Assembly: GCF_001927285.1 (NCBI RefSeq)
Contig: NZ_MSIG01000010.1
Coordinates: 62,001-126,000, forward strand
Direction: 5' to 3'
DNA from: Mongoliimonas terrestris
Lineage (GTDB): Bacteria > Pseudomonadota > Alphaproteobacteria > Rhizobiales > Pleomorphomonadaceae
DNA length: 64,000 bases
Shown piece after piece: positions 10,275-19,141 of this stretch. Both the position numbers and the translations under genes were made by a program. Under the pieces are notes generated by a model, which made no database searches, had not been told where the DNA came from, and saw only the letters and a list, made by a program, of their open reading frames with translations. Position 1 is the stretch's first letter. Every line of letters starts with the position of its first letter.

Positions 10275-12761
10275 ATGCCGCCGCCGCTCGCGCCCCTTCC
10301 CATCGACGCCGCTCTTCCGGACCTCCTGAGGACGCTGACCGCGACGCCGCGCGCCGTCCTGGTGGCGCCGCCCGGCGCCGGCAAGACGACCCGCGTGCCG
10401 CTGGCGCTCCTCGGCGAGCCCTGGCGCGGCGACGGGCGGGTGCTGCTGGTGGAACCGCGCCGCATCGCCGCCCGCTCGGCCGCCGCCCGCATGGCCGAGA
10501 CCCTCGGCGAGGCAGTCGGCGCAACGGTCGGCTACCGGGTGCGCCTCGACAGCCGCATTTCGGCCCGCACCCGGGTGGAGGTGATCACCGAGGGCGTGTT
10601 CACCCGCATGATCGTGGACGATCCCACCCTCGACGGGGTGGCGGCCGTGCTCTTCGACGAATTCCACGAGCGCAGCCTCGACGGCGACCTCGGCCTCGCC
10701 CTGGCTCTCGACAGCGCCGACGCCCTTCGGGACGACCTTCGGATCCTCGTCATGTCGGCCACCCTCGACGGAGCCCGTGTGGCGGGCCTCCTCGGCGACG
10801 CGCCGGTGGTGACGAGCGAGGGCCGCGCGTTTCCGGTCGCAACGCGCCACGTGCCCCGCGACCCGGCCGAGCGCTTCGAGGACCAGGTGGCGGCGCTCGT
10901 CCTCCGGGCGCTCGGCGAAGACGCCGGGTCGGCCCTCGTCTTCCTGCCCGGCCAGGGCGAGATCCAGCGGGTGGCCGAGCGGCTGAAGCCGCGCCTGCCG
11001 GACGGCGTCGAGCTTGCGCCGCTCTACGGCGCGCTCCCGCCGGCCGAGCAGGACCGGGCGATCCGGCCGGCCACCGAGGGCCGCCGCAAGGTGGTGCTCG
11101 CCACCTCCATCGCCGAGACGTCGCTCACCATCGAGGGCGTTCGCATCGTGGTCGACGGCGGGCTCGCGCGGGTGCCGCGCTACGAGCCGGGCACCGGGCT
11201 GACCCGGCTGGAGACGGTGCGCGTCTCCCGCGCGGCGGCCGACCAGCGCCGCGGCCGCGCCGGACGTATGGAGCCCGGTGTCTGCTGGCGGCTCTGGGGC
11301 GAGGGGCAGACGGCGGCGCTGGAGCCGTTCGACCGGCCGGAAATCCTGGAGGCGGACCTCTCCTCCCTCGTCCTCGACCTCGCCGCCTGGGGCGTCGACG
11401 ATCCAGGCCGGCTCGCCTTCCTGGATCCGCCGCCGCGCCCGGCATTCGACGAGGCGGTCAAGCTTCTACAGGGCCTCGACGCCCTCGACGCGGACCTTCG
11501 GCCGACCGCCGCCGGCCGCGCGCTCGCCCGCCTGCCCCTGCACCCGCGCCTCGCCCACATGGTGATCGCGGCGGCCGCGGAGGGCGAGGCCCTGCTTGCC
11601 GCCGACATCGCGGCCGTCCTCACCGAGCGCGGCCTCGGCGGCGACGCCACCGACCTTGCCGAGCGGCTGCGGCGCTTCCGAACAGACCGGGGATCCCGGG
11701 CGGAGGACGCCCGGCGGCTGGCCGCCCGTTGGGTGGCGGCCGCAAGCGGCGGCGGCCCACGCGCTGGCCGCGACCAGCGGGGCGGACGGGTGGAGGACGC
11801 CGGCCGGCATCTCGCCCGCGCCTACCCGGATCGCGTCGCCCAGGCGCGCGGCGCGCGGGGCGGCTTTCGCCTCGCCAACGGCCGCGGCGGCACCCTGGAG
11901 GAGCACGACGCGCTCGCCCGCGAGGCCTTCCTGGTGGTGGCGGACCTGACCGGCCCCGCCGACAAGGCGCGGATCCGCCTGGCGGCCGCGATCGACCGGG
12001 CGGACGTGGAGGCGCTCTTCGCCGGTCGGATCAGGGACGGCGTGGTCGTCGCCTGGGACCGGACCGCGCGGGCGGTGCGGGCCCGGCGGGTGCGCCGGGT
12101 GGAGGCGCTGGTGCTCGCGGAGGAGCCGGCGAGCGTGCCGGCGTCCCTGGAAACCGCCGTCGCCCTTGCCGGCGGCATTGCCGAGACAGGCGTCGATCGT
12201 CTGCCCTGGTCCAAGGACCAGAAGGCGCTTCGTGGCCGGGCGAGCTTTCTTCATGAGACGGTGGGCGAGCCCTGGCCCGACCTCTCCGACGCGGCGCTGA
12301 GAGGGGCGCTGCCCGACTGGCTGGCGCCCCACCTCGTCGGCCTCACCCGCTTCGACGAGGTGGACGCGGCCGTTCTCGGGGTGGCGCTCGACGGACTCCT
12401 GCCCTACGCCCTCCGCCAGGAGATGGACCGGCTGCTGCCGAGCCACTTCGAGGCGCCGACCGGCAGCCGGGTGCCCATCGACTATGGCGCGGAAGGCGGG
12501 CCGGCCATCACCATCCGGGTGCAGGAGCTATTCGGCCTCGACCGGCATCCGAGCGTCGCCGGCGGGCGCGTGCCGCTTGCCGTGGTGCTCACCTCGCCCG
12601 CCCACCGGCCGATCCAGACCACCAAGGACCTGCCGGGCTTCTGGCGGGGCTCGTGGCGGGAGGTGGCGAAAGACCTCAAGGGCCGCTACCCGCGCCACCC
12701 CTGGCCGGACGACGCCCTCGCGGCTCCGGCAACGACGCGCGCGAAGCCGCGCGGGCCGTGA
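10275..12761 (+). CDS. hrpB: ATP-dependent RNA helicase HrpB
   Basis: An 828-residue DEAH-family helicase. Motif I is APPGAGKTT (Lys37), motif II DEFHERSLDGDL, motif III MSATLDGARVAG, motif V ATSIAETSLTIEGV and motif VI DQRRGRAGR. The C-terminal HrpB-specific region ends with VVLTSPAHRPIQTTKDLPGFW, which is diagnostic. Length matches HrpB (about 810-840). ATG at 10275 is preceded by AAGG; an upstream in-frame TTG at 10260 is possible. Members are RNA helicases of poorly known role. It is a single gene with no evident operon partners. Confidence 0.93.
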   Translation: MPPPLAPLPIDAALPDLLRTLTATPRAVLVAPPGAGKTTRVPLALLGEPWRGDGRVLLVEPRRIAARSAAARMAETLGEAVGATVGYRVRLDSRISARTRVEVITEGVFTRMIVDDPTLDGVAAVLFDEFHERSLDGDLGLALALDSADALRDDLRILVMSATLDGARVAGLLGDAPVVTSEGRAFPVATRHVPRDPAERFEDQVAALVLRALGEDAGSALVFLPGQGEIQRVAERLKPRLPDGVELAPLYGALPPAEQDRAIRPATEGRRKVVLATSIAETSLTIEGVRIVVDGGLARVPRYEPGTGLTRLETVRVSRAAADQRRGRAGRMEPGVCWRLWGEGQTAALEPFDRPEILEADLSSLVLDLAAWGVDDPGRLAFLDPPPRPAFDEAVKLLQGLDALDADLRPTAAGRALARLPLHPRLAHMVIAAAAEGEALLAADIAAVLTERGLGGDATDLAERLRRFRTDRGSRAEDARRLAARWVAAASGGGPRAGRDQRGGRVEDAGRHLARAYPDRVAQARGARGGFRLANGRGGTLEEHDALAREAFLVVADLTGPADKARIRLAAAIDRADVEALFAGRIRDGVVVAWDRTARAVRARRVRRVEALVLAEEPASVPASLETAVALAGGIAETGVDRLPWSKDQKALRGRASFLHETVGEPWPDLSDAALRGALPDWLAPHLVGLTRFDEVDAAVLGVALDGLLPYALRQEMDRLLPSHFEAPTGSRVPIDYGAEGGPAITIRVQELFGLDRHPSVAGGRVPLAVVLTSPAHRPIQTTKDLPGFWRGSWREVAKDLKGRYPRHPWPDDALAAPATTRAKPRGP

Positions 12762-12827
12762 CGGGTTCCACGCTACGGCACGACCTGGGGTGAAAGCCGG
12801 CCGACGCGGACCCCTTTCCGCAACAAA

Positions 12828-12857
12828 TTGACAAAATAAGCAAAGTCTTCGCTATTA
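12828..12857 (+). promoter_or_regulatory. sigma-70 promoter of the SemiSWEET gene
   Basis: A perfect -35 TTGACA (12828-12833), 18 bases, then CTATTA (12852-12857), 33 bases before the ATG, in a locally AT-rich stretch. This supports expression of the small gene that follows. Confidence 0.55.
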
Positions 12858-12889
12858 CTGCGATATTCGCTGCCGCAAGGGAAGATTTG

Positions 12890-13162
12890 ATGGACGGCGC
12901 ATTCTCCACTTGGCTCGTTGAGGCGATCGGTGCGCTCGCAGCAATTCTCGGGACGATATGCTGGCTTCCGCAAGCGATCCGAACCGTTCGCACGCGCGAT
13001 ACCAGGGGTCTTTCGCTTGCGAGCAACCTGTTGCTGCTGACGACCGTGACGCTCTGGTTTCTCTACGGGGTAGCCATCGGCGCATGGCCGCTGGTTGCCG
13101 CCAACATCGTCTCGATGGTCCTGATCGGCGCGATCGTCGCCATGAAACTGCGACACGGGTGA
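12890..13162 (+). CDS. SemiSWEET (PQ-loop/MtN3) sugar transporter
   Basis: A 90-residue integral membrane protein with three transmembrane helices. Family marks are the PQ motif in CWLPQAIRTVRTRDTRGLSL (helix 1 to loop) and the Asn in LVAANIVSMVL of helix 3. Such proteins dimerise to form a passive sugar uniporter. ATG at 12890 is preceded by AAGGGAAG at 5 bases. It has its own promoter and no operon partner. The transported sugar cannot be predicted. Confidence 0.9.
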   Translation: MDGAFSTWLVEAIGALAAILGTICWLPQAIRTVRTRDTRGLSLASNLLLLTTVTLWFLYGVAIGAWPLVAANIVSMVLIGAIVAMKLRHG

Positions 13163-13274
13163 ATGCCCCATCCCCGGCGGCGGCTGGACAGCGGGAGGTT
13201 GTGTCGAGCCGACCATCCAATCCGGGACCTGAGAAGCTCAGGCGCCCCGACAGGTCGAGATTTGGCGGTCCGGA

Positions 13275-13970
13275 TCACACCGTGATCTTCGCCCGCACGG
13301 CCTCCTCGTCCATGGTCTCGCGGGTGCCGGACATGATCACCTCGCCGCGGTCCATCACCACGAAGCGGTCGGCGAGATCCTTGGCGAAGTCGAAATACTG
13401 CTCCACCAGCACGATGGCCATGGTGCCCTGGTCGCGCAGGTAGGTGATGGCGCGGCCGATGTCCTTGATGATGGAGGGCTGGATGCCCTCCGTCGGCTCG
13501 TCGAGCACCAGGAGGCGCGGCCGTGTGACCAGCGCCCGGCCGATGGCGAGTTGCTGCTGCTGGCCGCCGGAGAGGTCGCCGCCTCGGCGCTTCAGCATGT
13601 CCTTCAACACGGGGAAGAGCTCGAACACCGTGTCCGGCACGAACCGGTCCTTGCGGGCGATCGGCGCGTAGCCGGTCTCCAGGTTCTCCTTCACGGTGAG
13701 AAGCGGGAAGACGTCGCGGCCCTGGGGCACGATGGCAATGCCCTTGCGGGCGCGATCGTGCGGGGTGAGCCGGGAGACGTCCGCCCCTTCCCAGACGATC
13801 TTCCCGCCGGAGATGCCCTGCAGGCCCACGATGGCCCGCATCAGCGACGTCTTGCCGACGCCGTTGCGGCCCATCACGCAGGTGACCTTGCCGGGCTCGG
13901 CGACCAGCGACACGCCGCGGAGCGCCTGGGCGGCGCCATAGTGCAGGTTGACGGCTTCCACGTTCAGCAT
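13275..13970 (-). CDS. urtE: urea ABC transporter ATPase UrtE
   Basis: A 231-residue branched-chain-type ABC ATPase. Walker A is MGRNGVGKTS, the signature LSGGQQQQLAIGRAL, Walker B LLVLDEPTEGIQPS and the switch His is replaced by VEQYFDFA, as in LivF/UrtE proteins. The start MLNVEAVNLHYG at 13970 is the homologous start; the frame stays open upstream through an inverted-repeat element but without homology. It is the last gene of urtABCDE and works with UrtD on the UrtBC channel. Confidence 0.93.
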   Translation of the reverse strand: MLNVEAVNLHYGAAQALRGVSLVAEPGKVTCVMGRNGVGKTSLMRAIVGLQGISGGKIVWEGADVSRLTPHDRARKGIAIVPQGRDVFPLLTVKENLETGYAPIARKDRFVPDTVFELFPVLKDMLKRRGGDLSGGQQQQLAIGRALVTRPRLLVLDEPTEGIQPSIIKDIGRAITYLRDQGTMAIVLVEQYFDFAKDLADRFVVMDRGEVIMSGTRETMDEEAVRAKITV

Positions 13971-14025
13971 GGCCTTGACCTCGTTCAGACGGCGGTTCTC
14001 GCGCTGCGGCGGCGGCGCGGCGGCA

Positions 14026-14157
14026 CCCCCCACCCTGCCCTCCCCCTCAAGGGGGGAGGGTTCTCGTGTCCTGACGGCATGGAGCCCTTGACAAAGACCC
14101 CTCATTTTCAAGGTCTGGCACCCCCTCCCCCCCTTGAGGGGGAGGGTAGGGTGGGGG
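14026..14157. repeat. inverted repeat element between urtD and urtE
   Basis: Two ~35-base arms, 14026-14060 and 14123-14157, are near-perfect inverted copies (one substitution, one extra G) separated by 62 bases. Each arm is itself a hairpin, CCCTCCCCCTCAAG pairing with GGGGGAGGG. This is the look of an intergenic palindromic (REP/BIME-like) element inside the operon. Confidence 0.75.
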
Positions 14158-14167
14158 AAGAACCCCC

Positions 14168-14920
14168 TCAACGGCCTAGATAGACTTCCACCACCTTCGG
14201 ATTGCTCGACACCGCGTCGAGCGATCCTTCCGCCAGCACGGTGCCCTCGTGCAGCACCGTGACCTTCACCCCGAGATCGCGCACGAACGTCATGTCGTGC
14301 TCCACCACCACGACCGACTGGGTCTTGGCGATCTCCCGGAGGAGAATGGCCGTTTCGGCGGTTTCGGCGTCCGTCATGCCGGCGGCGGGCTCGTCGACGA
14401 GCAGGAGGCGCGGTTCCTGGGCGAGCAGCATGCCGATCTCCAGCCACTGCTTCTGGCCGTGGCTGAGCCGGGCGGCGAGCATCTTGCGCTTGTCGGTGAG
14501 GCGGGTGGTGGCGAGGAGTTCGTCCACTCGCGCCGCCTCCGCCCTGGTTGTCTGGTGGAAGAGGGTCGCGAAGGCGCCACGCTTGGCCTTGAGGGCGAGG
14601 ACGATGTTGTCCTCCACCGTGTGGCTCTCGAACACCGTCGGCTTCTGGAACTTGCGTCCGATGCCGAGGTTGGCGATCTTCGCCTCGTCCAGCCGGGTGA
14701 GGTCGGTGGAGCCCTCGAAGAGCACGTCGCCCGTGTCCGGCTTGGTCTTGCCGGTGATGATGTCCATCATGGTGGTCTTGCCGGCGCCGTTCGGGCCGAT
14801 GATGGCCCGCATCTCGCCCGGCGCCAGCACCAGGGACAGGTTGTTGATCGCCTTGAACCCGTCGAACGCCTTGTTGACGCCGTCGAGGTAGAGGAGCGTG
14901 CCTTCGGCCTTGTCCGTCAT
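14168..14920 (-). CDS. urtD: urea ABC transporter ATPase UrtD
   Basis: A 250-residue ABC ATPase of the LivG/UrtD type. Walker A is IGPNGAGKTTMMDIITGK, the signature LSHGQKQWLEIGMLL (the SHGQKQW form is typical of UrtD), Walker B LLLVDEPAAGMTD and the switch VVVEHDMTFV. The start ATG 14920 precedes the conserved TLLYLDGVNKAFDGFKAI. It lies 11 bases after urtC. Between it and urtE is a palindromic element. Confidence 0.94.
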   Translation of the reverse strand: MTDKAEGTLLYLDGVNKAFDGFKAINNLSLVLAPGEMRAIIGPNGAGKTTMMDIITGKTKPDTGDVLFEGSTDLTRLDEAKIANLGIGRKFQKPTVFESHTVEDNIVLALKAKRGAFATLFHQTTRAEAARVDELLATTRLTDKRKMLAARLSHGQKQWLEIGMLLAQEPRLLLVDEPAAGMTDAETAETAILLREIAKTQSVVVVEHDMTFVRDLGVKVTVLHEGTVLAEGSLDAVSSNPKVVEVYLGR

Positions 14921-14931
14921 GGTTCGGCTCC

Positions 14932-16068
14932 TTACTCGGCGGGTTCGGGGGCGAGCGACGCCGGGGCGGCCGGACGGCGGCGGTTCGCCCAAAAGGCCTG
15001 GACAGTTCCGACGATGCCCTTCGGCAGGAAGAGCGTGACCACGATGAAGAGAGCGCCGAGGGCGAACAGCCAGAACTCGGGCAGCACGCCGGTGAACCAG
15101 GTCTTGCCGAAGTTGACCGTGATGGCGCCGACGATGGGTCCGACCAGGGTGCCGCGGCCGCCGACGGCGACCCAGATCACAGCCTCGATGGAGTTGGCCG
15201 GCGCGAACTCCGACGGGTTGATGATGCCGACCTGCGGCACGTAGAGCGCCCCGGCGACGCCGGCCATCATGGCCGACAGGGTCCAGACGAAGAGCTTGTA
15301 GTTCTCCACCCGGTAGCCGAGAAAGCGGGTGCGGCTCTCCGCGTCGCGCACGCCGACCAGCACCTTGCCGAGCTTGGAGCGCGTGATGGCCGAGGCGATG
15401 AAGAAGAAGAGCGCCAGGAAGAGCACCGTGAGGGCGAAGAGCGTCGCCCGGGTGGTGTCCGCCTGCACGTTGTAGCCGAGGATGTCCTTGAAGTCGGTCA
15501 GGCCGTTGTTGCCGCCGAAGCCCATGTCGTTGCGGAAGAAGGCGAGCAACAGGGCGTAGGTCAGCGCCTGGGTGATGATGGAGAGGTAGACGCCGGTGAC
15601 ACGGGAGCGGAAGGCGAACCAGCCGAACACGAAGGCGATCGCGCCGGGCACCAGCACCACCATCAGGGCGGCGAACCAGAACATGTCGAAGCCGTACCAG
15701 AACCACGGCAGTTCCTTCCAGTTCAGGAACACCATGAAGTCCGGCAGGATCGGGTCGGCGTAGACGCCGCGGGTGCCGATCTGGCGCATCAGGTACATGC
15801 CCATGGCATAGCCGCCAAGGGCGAAGAAGGCGCTGTGGCCGAGCGAGAGGATGCCGCAATAGCCCCACACCAGGTCCACCGCCAAGGCGAGCAGCGCGTA
15901 GGCGAAATACTTGCCCATCAGGGTGACCAGATAGGTCGGCACGTGCAGCGGATGGTCCGGCGGCAGCATCAGGTTGGCCGCCGGCACCAGGAGCGCGATG
16001 GCGATCAGGATGGCGACGACGATCCGTGCCCGTGTGTCGAAGCCGTTGAGGAGGAAGCCAGTGATCAT
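14932..16068 (-). CDS. urtC: urea ABC transporter permease UrtC
   Basis: A 378-residue inner-membrane permease of the LivM/UrtC family, with about ten hydrophobic segments. Family marks include LVWGYCGILSLGHSAFFALGG near residues 65-85 and VAVGGRGTLVGPIVGA. It forms the urea channel with UrtB. Its ATG overlaps the urtB stop by 4 bases, indicating translational coupling. The C-terminus ends in a Pro/Ala-rich tail. Confidence 0.95.
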   Translation of the reverse strand: MITGFLLNGFDTRARIVVAILIAIALLVPAANLMLPPDHPLHVPTYLVTLMGKYFAYALLALAVDLVWGYCGILSLGHSAFFALGGYAMGMYLMRQIGTRGVYADPILPDFMVFLNWKELPWFWYGFDMFWFAALMVVLVPGAIAFVFGWFAFRSRVTGVYLSIITQALTYALLLAFFRNDMGFGGNNGLTDFKDILGYNVQADTTRATLFALTVLFLALFFFIASAITRSKLGKVLVGVRDAESRTRFLGYRVENYKLFVWTLSAMMAGVAGALYVPQVGIINPSEFAPANSIEAVIWVAVGGRGTLVGPIVGAITVNFGKTWFTGVLPEFWLFALGALFIVVTLFLPKGIVGTVQAFWANRRRPAAPASLAPEPAE

Positions 16069-17693
16069 GCCTCGATCGCCCTTCCCTTGAGCGCGAACAG
16101 GCCGCGCGGACGCTTCTGGATGAAGAGGATGATGAAGACGAGGAGCAGGATCTTGCCGAGCACCGCGCCGGCGTAGGGCTCCATCAGCTTGTTGGCGATG
16201 CCGAGCGTCATGGCGCCGACCAGCGTGCCCCAGAGATTGCCCACCCCGCCGAACACCACGACCATGAAGCTGTCGATGATGTAGCCCTGGCCGAGGTTGG
16301 GAGAGACGTTGCCGATCTGGCTGAGGGCGACGCCGGCGATGCCGGCGATGCCGGAGCCTAGGCCGAAGGTGAAGGCGTCGACCCAGGGGGTGCGGATACC
16401 CATGGCGCTCGCCATCGAACGGTTCTGGGTCACCGCGCGGGTCTGCAGGCCGAAGGTCGTCCGCTTCAGCACCAGCATCAGCCCGGCGAACACGACGAGC
16501 GAGAACACGATGATCCAGAGCCGCGACCAGGTGATGGAGAGTTCGCCCACCATGAACGAGCCGGACATCCAGGAGGGATTGCCCACCTCCCGGTTCTGGG
16601 CGCCGAAGATGGTGCGCACCGCCTGTTGCAGGATGAGGGAGACGCCCCAGGTGGCGAGCAGCGTCTCCAGCGGCCGGCCGTAGAGCCAGCGGATCACGGA
16701 GCGCTCGATGAGGACGCCGATGCCGCCGGAGACCAGGAAGGCGAGCGGCAGGGCGATCAGCAGTGAATAGTCGAAGAGGCCGGGCGCGGAGGTGCGGATG
16801 ATCTCCTGCACCACGAAGGTGGTGTAAGCGCCGATCATCACCATCTCGCCATGGGCCATGTTGATGACCCCCATCACACCGAAGGTGATGGCAAGGCCGA
16901 TGGCGGCGAGGAGGAGGACGGAGCCGAGCGATATGCCGTAGCTGATGTTCTGGGCGGCATCCCAGAGGAGCAGGCCGCTCTCGATCGAGGTGGCCGCCTT
17001 GCGGGCCGCTTCGCCGACCGGACCTTCCAGACCGGTGTAGGAGGTCAGCATGGCGAGCGCGTCGCGGGTGCCGAGGTCGCCGATGGTCTCGACGGCGGCG
17101 AGCTTGTCGGCCTCGGGCAGGTCGGAGGCCATCACGGCCGTCGCTCGGGCGGCGATCATGACGCCCTTCACGCCCTCGTCAGGCTCGGCCGCGATGGCGG
17201 CGTCGAGGGCCGGGATAGCGCTGGCATCCTTGGATTTCATCACGGCCTCGGCCGCGGACCGGCGTACCGCCGGATCGTCGCTGCGCAGCGTCAGCGTGCC
17301 AATGGCGGCGGCGACGGTGCGGCGCAGGCGGTTGTTGACGCGGATCTTCTCCACCGCTGCCTTCGGCACCATGCCGAGGTCGGCGCCGGTGACCGGATCG
17401 GTCAGCTTCAGCTCACGGCCGGCGGCCTCCGTGAGCACCACCACCCGGTCGGCCTTGCGCACGAAAAGGTCGCCGGAGCCGAGCTTGTCCAGGATGGACG
17501 AGACCCGGTCGTCGCCGGTCGCCACCAGGGCGCCGATGGCCGCTTCCACCTCGTCGAACCCCCCCTCCGCCAGCTGGTTGACCAGCCTGCTGAGATCCGG
17601 ATCCGCAATCGCCGTCGCGGCGGCCGCGGTCGGGGCGAGGGCCGCCGACAGCATCAGCCACAGGGCGGTGACCAGAACCGTGAGTGCGCGCAT
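16065..17693 (-). CDS. urtB: urea ABC transporter permease UrtB with N-terminal exported domain
   Basis: A 542-residue permease. Residues 1-25 are a signal sequence (ALWLMLSAALAPTAAAATA), residues ~30-225 form a helical HEAT-like domain (repeated AAIGTLTLRSDDPAVRRSAAE-type units), and residues ~235-540 are the LivH-type membrane domain with FGVMGVINMAHGEMVMIGAY. The large N-terminal domain is a known trait of UrtB and separates it from LivH. It is likely periplasmic. It lies downstream of urtA behind two hairpins. Confidence 0.94.
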   Translation of the reverse strand: MRALTVLVTALWLMLSAALAPTAAAATAIADPDLSRLVNQLAEGGFDEVEAAIGALVATGDDRVSSILDKLGSGDLFVRKADRVVVLTEAAGRELKLTDPVTGADLGMVPKAAVEKIRVNNRLRRTVAAAIGTLTLRSDDPAVRRSAAEAVMKSKDASAIPALDAAIAAEPDEGVKGVMIAARATAVMASDLPEADKLAAVETIGDLGTRDALAMLTSYTGLEGPVGEAARKAATSIESGLLLWDAAQNISYGISLGSVLLLAAIGLAITFGVMGVINMAHGEMVMIGAYTTFVVQEIIRTSAPGLFDYSLLIALPLAFLVSGGIGVLIERSVIRWLYGRPLETLLATWGVSLILQQAVRTIFGAQNREVGNPSWMSGSFMVGELSITWSRLWIIVFSLVVFAGLMLVLKRTTFGLQTRAVTQNRSMASAMGIRTPWVDAFTFGLGSGIAGIAGVALSQIGNVSPNLGQGYIIDSFMVVVFGGVGNLWGTLVGAMTLGIANKLMEPYAGAVLGKILLLVFIILFIQKRPRGLFALKGRAIEA

Positions 17694-17748
17694 CTCGGCT
17701 TCCCCGCTCCCAGAAGTCCGCCGGCCGCGACGCGCGGACGGGCATTCG

Positions 17749-17770
17749 CCGGGTGGGTCGCCCCACCCGG
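17749..17770 (-). terminator. hairpin between urtA and urtB (distal)
   Basis: A perfect 9-bp stem (CCGGGTGGG / CCCACCCGG) with a 4-base loop. It is the second of two hairpins between urtA and urtB and may protect or attenuate the message. Confidence 0.45.
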
Positions 17771-17786
17771 TCGGTGATGATGCAAA

Positions 17787-17808
17787 CGGCCCGCCAACCG
17801 GCGGGCCG
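17787..17808 (-). terminator. attenuator hairpin directly after urtA
   Basis: A perfect 9-bp stem (CGGCCCGCC / GGCGGGCCG), 4-base loop, 20 bases after the urtA stop and followed on the minus strand by TTTGCATC. It would lower read-through into urtBCDE and so favour the binding protein. Confidence 0.55.
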
Positions 17809-17827
17809 CGAACGCTTCAGGAGACGA

Positions 17828-19141
17828 TCAGCCGCCGCACTTGCCGGTGACGACGTTGAAGTTGCCGCAGGAGAGCGGCTTGCGCCAATCGGCGATCAGG
17901 TCCTTGGAGCCTTCCAGGTAGTCCGACCACTCGTCGCCGACCACGAGACCAGCGGTCTGCGATACGATCTCGAACTGGCCGTCGGCCTGGATCTCGCCGA
18001 TCAGGACCGGCTTGGTGATGTGGTGGTTCGGCATCATGGCCGAGTAGCCGCCCGAGAGGTTCGGCACCGAGACGCCGATCAGGCTGTCGATCACCATGTC
18101 CGGCTCGACCGAGCCGGCCGCCTCGACCGCCTTCACCCACATGTTGAAGCCGATGTAGTGGGCTTCCATCGGGTCGTTGGTCACGCGCTTGTCGTTCTTC
18201 GTGTAGGCCTGCCAGCCTTCGATGAAGGTGGCGTTCACCTCGGCGTCGACCGACTGGAAGTAGTTCCACGCGGCCAGGTGCCCAACCAGCGGGGCGGTGT
18301 CGAGACCGGCCAGCTCTTCCTCGCCGACCGAGAAGGCGACGACCGGGATGTCCTCGGCCTTGATGCCCTGGTTGCCGAGCTCCTTGTAGAAGGGCACGTT
18401 GGCGTCGCCGTTGATGGTCGACACCACGGCGGTCTTCTTGCCGGCCGAGCCGAACTTCTTGATGTCGGCGACGATGGTCTGCCAGTCGGAATGACCGAAC
18501 GGCGTGTAGTTGATCATGATGTCTTCCGGAGCCACGCCCTTGGCGAGCAGGTAGGCTTCCAGGATCTTGTTGGTCGTGCGCGGGTAGACGTAGTCGGTGC
18601 CGGCCAGCACCCAACGCTCCACGCCTTCCTCGGCGGCGAGATAGTCGACGGCCGGGATCGCCTGCTGGTTCGGGGCGGCGCCGGTGTAGAACACGTTGCG
18701 CTCGGACTCCTCGCCCTCGTACTGGACGGGATAGAAGAGGATGGAGTTCAGCTCCTTGAACACCGGCAGCACGGACTTGCGGCTGACCGAGGTCCAGCAG
18801 CCGAACACGACCGAGACCTTCTCCTTCTCGATCAGCTCGCGGGCCTTCTCGGCGAACAGCGGCCAGTCGGAGGCCGGGTCGACCACGACCGCCTCAAGCT
18901 TCTTGCCGAGGACGCCGCCCTTCTTGTTCTGCTCGTCGATGAGATAGAGGACGGTGTCCTTCAGGGTGGTCTCGGAGATGGCCATCGTGCCGGACAGGGA
19001 GTGCAGCACACCCACCTTGATGGTGTCTTCCTGGGCGGCGGCGCCGGAAAGGCCGGTGGCCGACAGGAGCGAGAAGGCAAGCGCGCCCATCAGGCTCCTG
19101 GTCGCGCGGGTCTGGCCCGCGGTCGAACGCTCGGTCGTCAT
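17828..19141 (-). CDS. urtA: urea ABC transporter substrate-binding protein UrtA
   Basis: A 437-residue periplasmic type I binding protein. A signal peptide ends at SGAAAQE (residue ~37). The mature protein begins DTIKVGVLHSLSGTMAISE, which together with VVFGCWTSVSRKSVLPVF and NSILFYPVQYEGEES is diagnostic of UrtA rather than LivJ. ATG 19141 has a GGGGG ribosome site 4-5 bases upstream. It is the first gene of urtABCDE. In most bacteria the operon is under nitrogen control; I did not find a clear sigma-54 site upstream. Confidence 0.95.
   Translation of the reverse strand: MTTERSTAGQTRATRSLMGALAFSLLSATGLSGAAAQEDTIKVGVLHSLSGTMAISETTLKDTVLYLIDEQNKKGGVLGKKLEAVVVDPASDWPLFAEKARELIEKEKVSVVFGCWTSVSRKSVLPVFKELNSILFYPVQYEGEESERNVFYTGAAPNQQAIPAVDYLAAEEGVERWVLAGTDYVYPRTTNKILEAYLLAKGVAPEDIMINYTPFGHSDWQTIVADIKKFGSAGKKTAVVSTINGDANVPFYKELGNQGIKAEDIPVVAFSVGEEELAGLDTAPLVGHLAAWNYFQSVDAEVNATFIEGWQAYTKNDKRVTNDPMEAHYIGFNMWVKAVEAAGSVEPDMVIDSLIGVSVPNLSGGYSAMMPNHHITKPVLIGEIQADGQFEIVSQTAGLVVGDEWSDYLEGSKDLIADWRKPLSCGNFNVVTGKCGG

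Noticed and set aside
13227..13241. Terminator between the SemiSWEET gene and urtE (CCTGAG-AAG-CTCAGG)
   Set aside because: Only a 6-bp stem with a 3-base loop and no U run; too weak to list as a feature.
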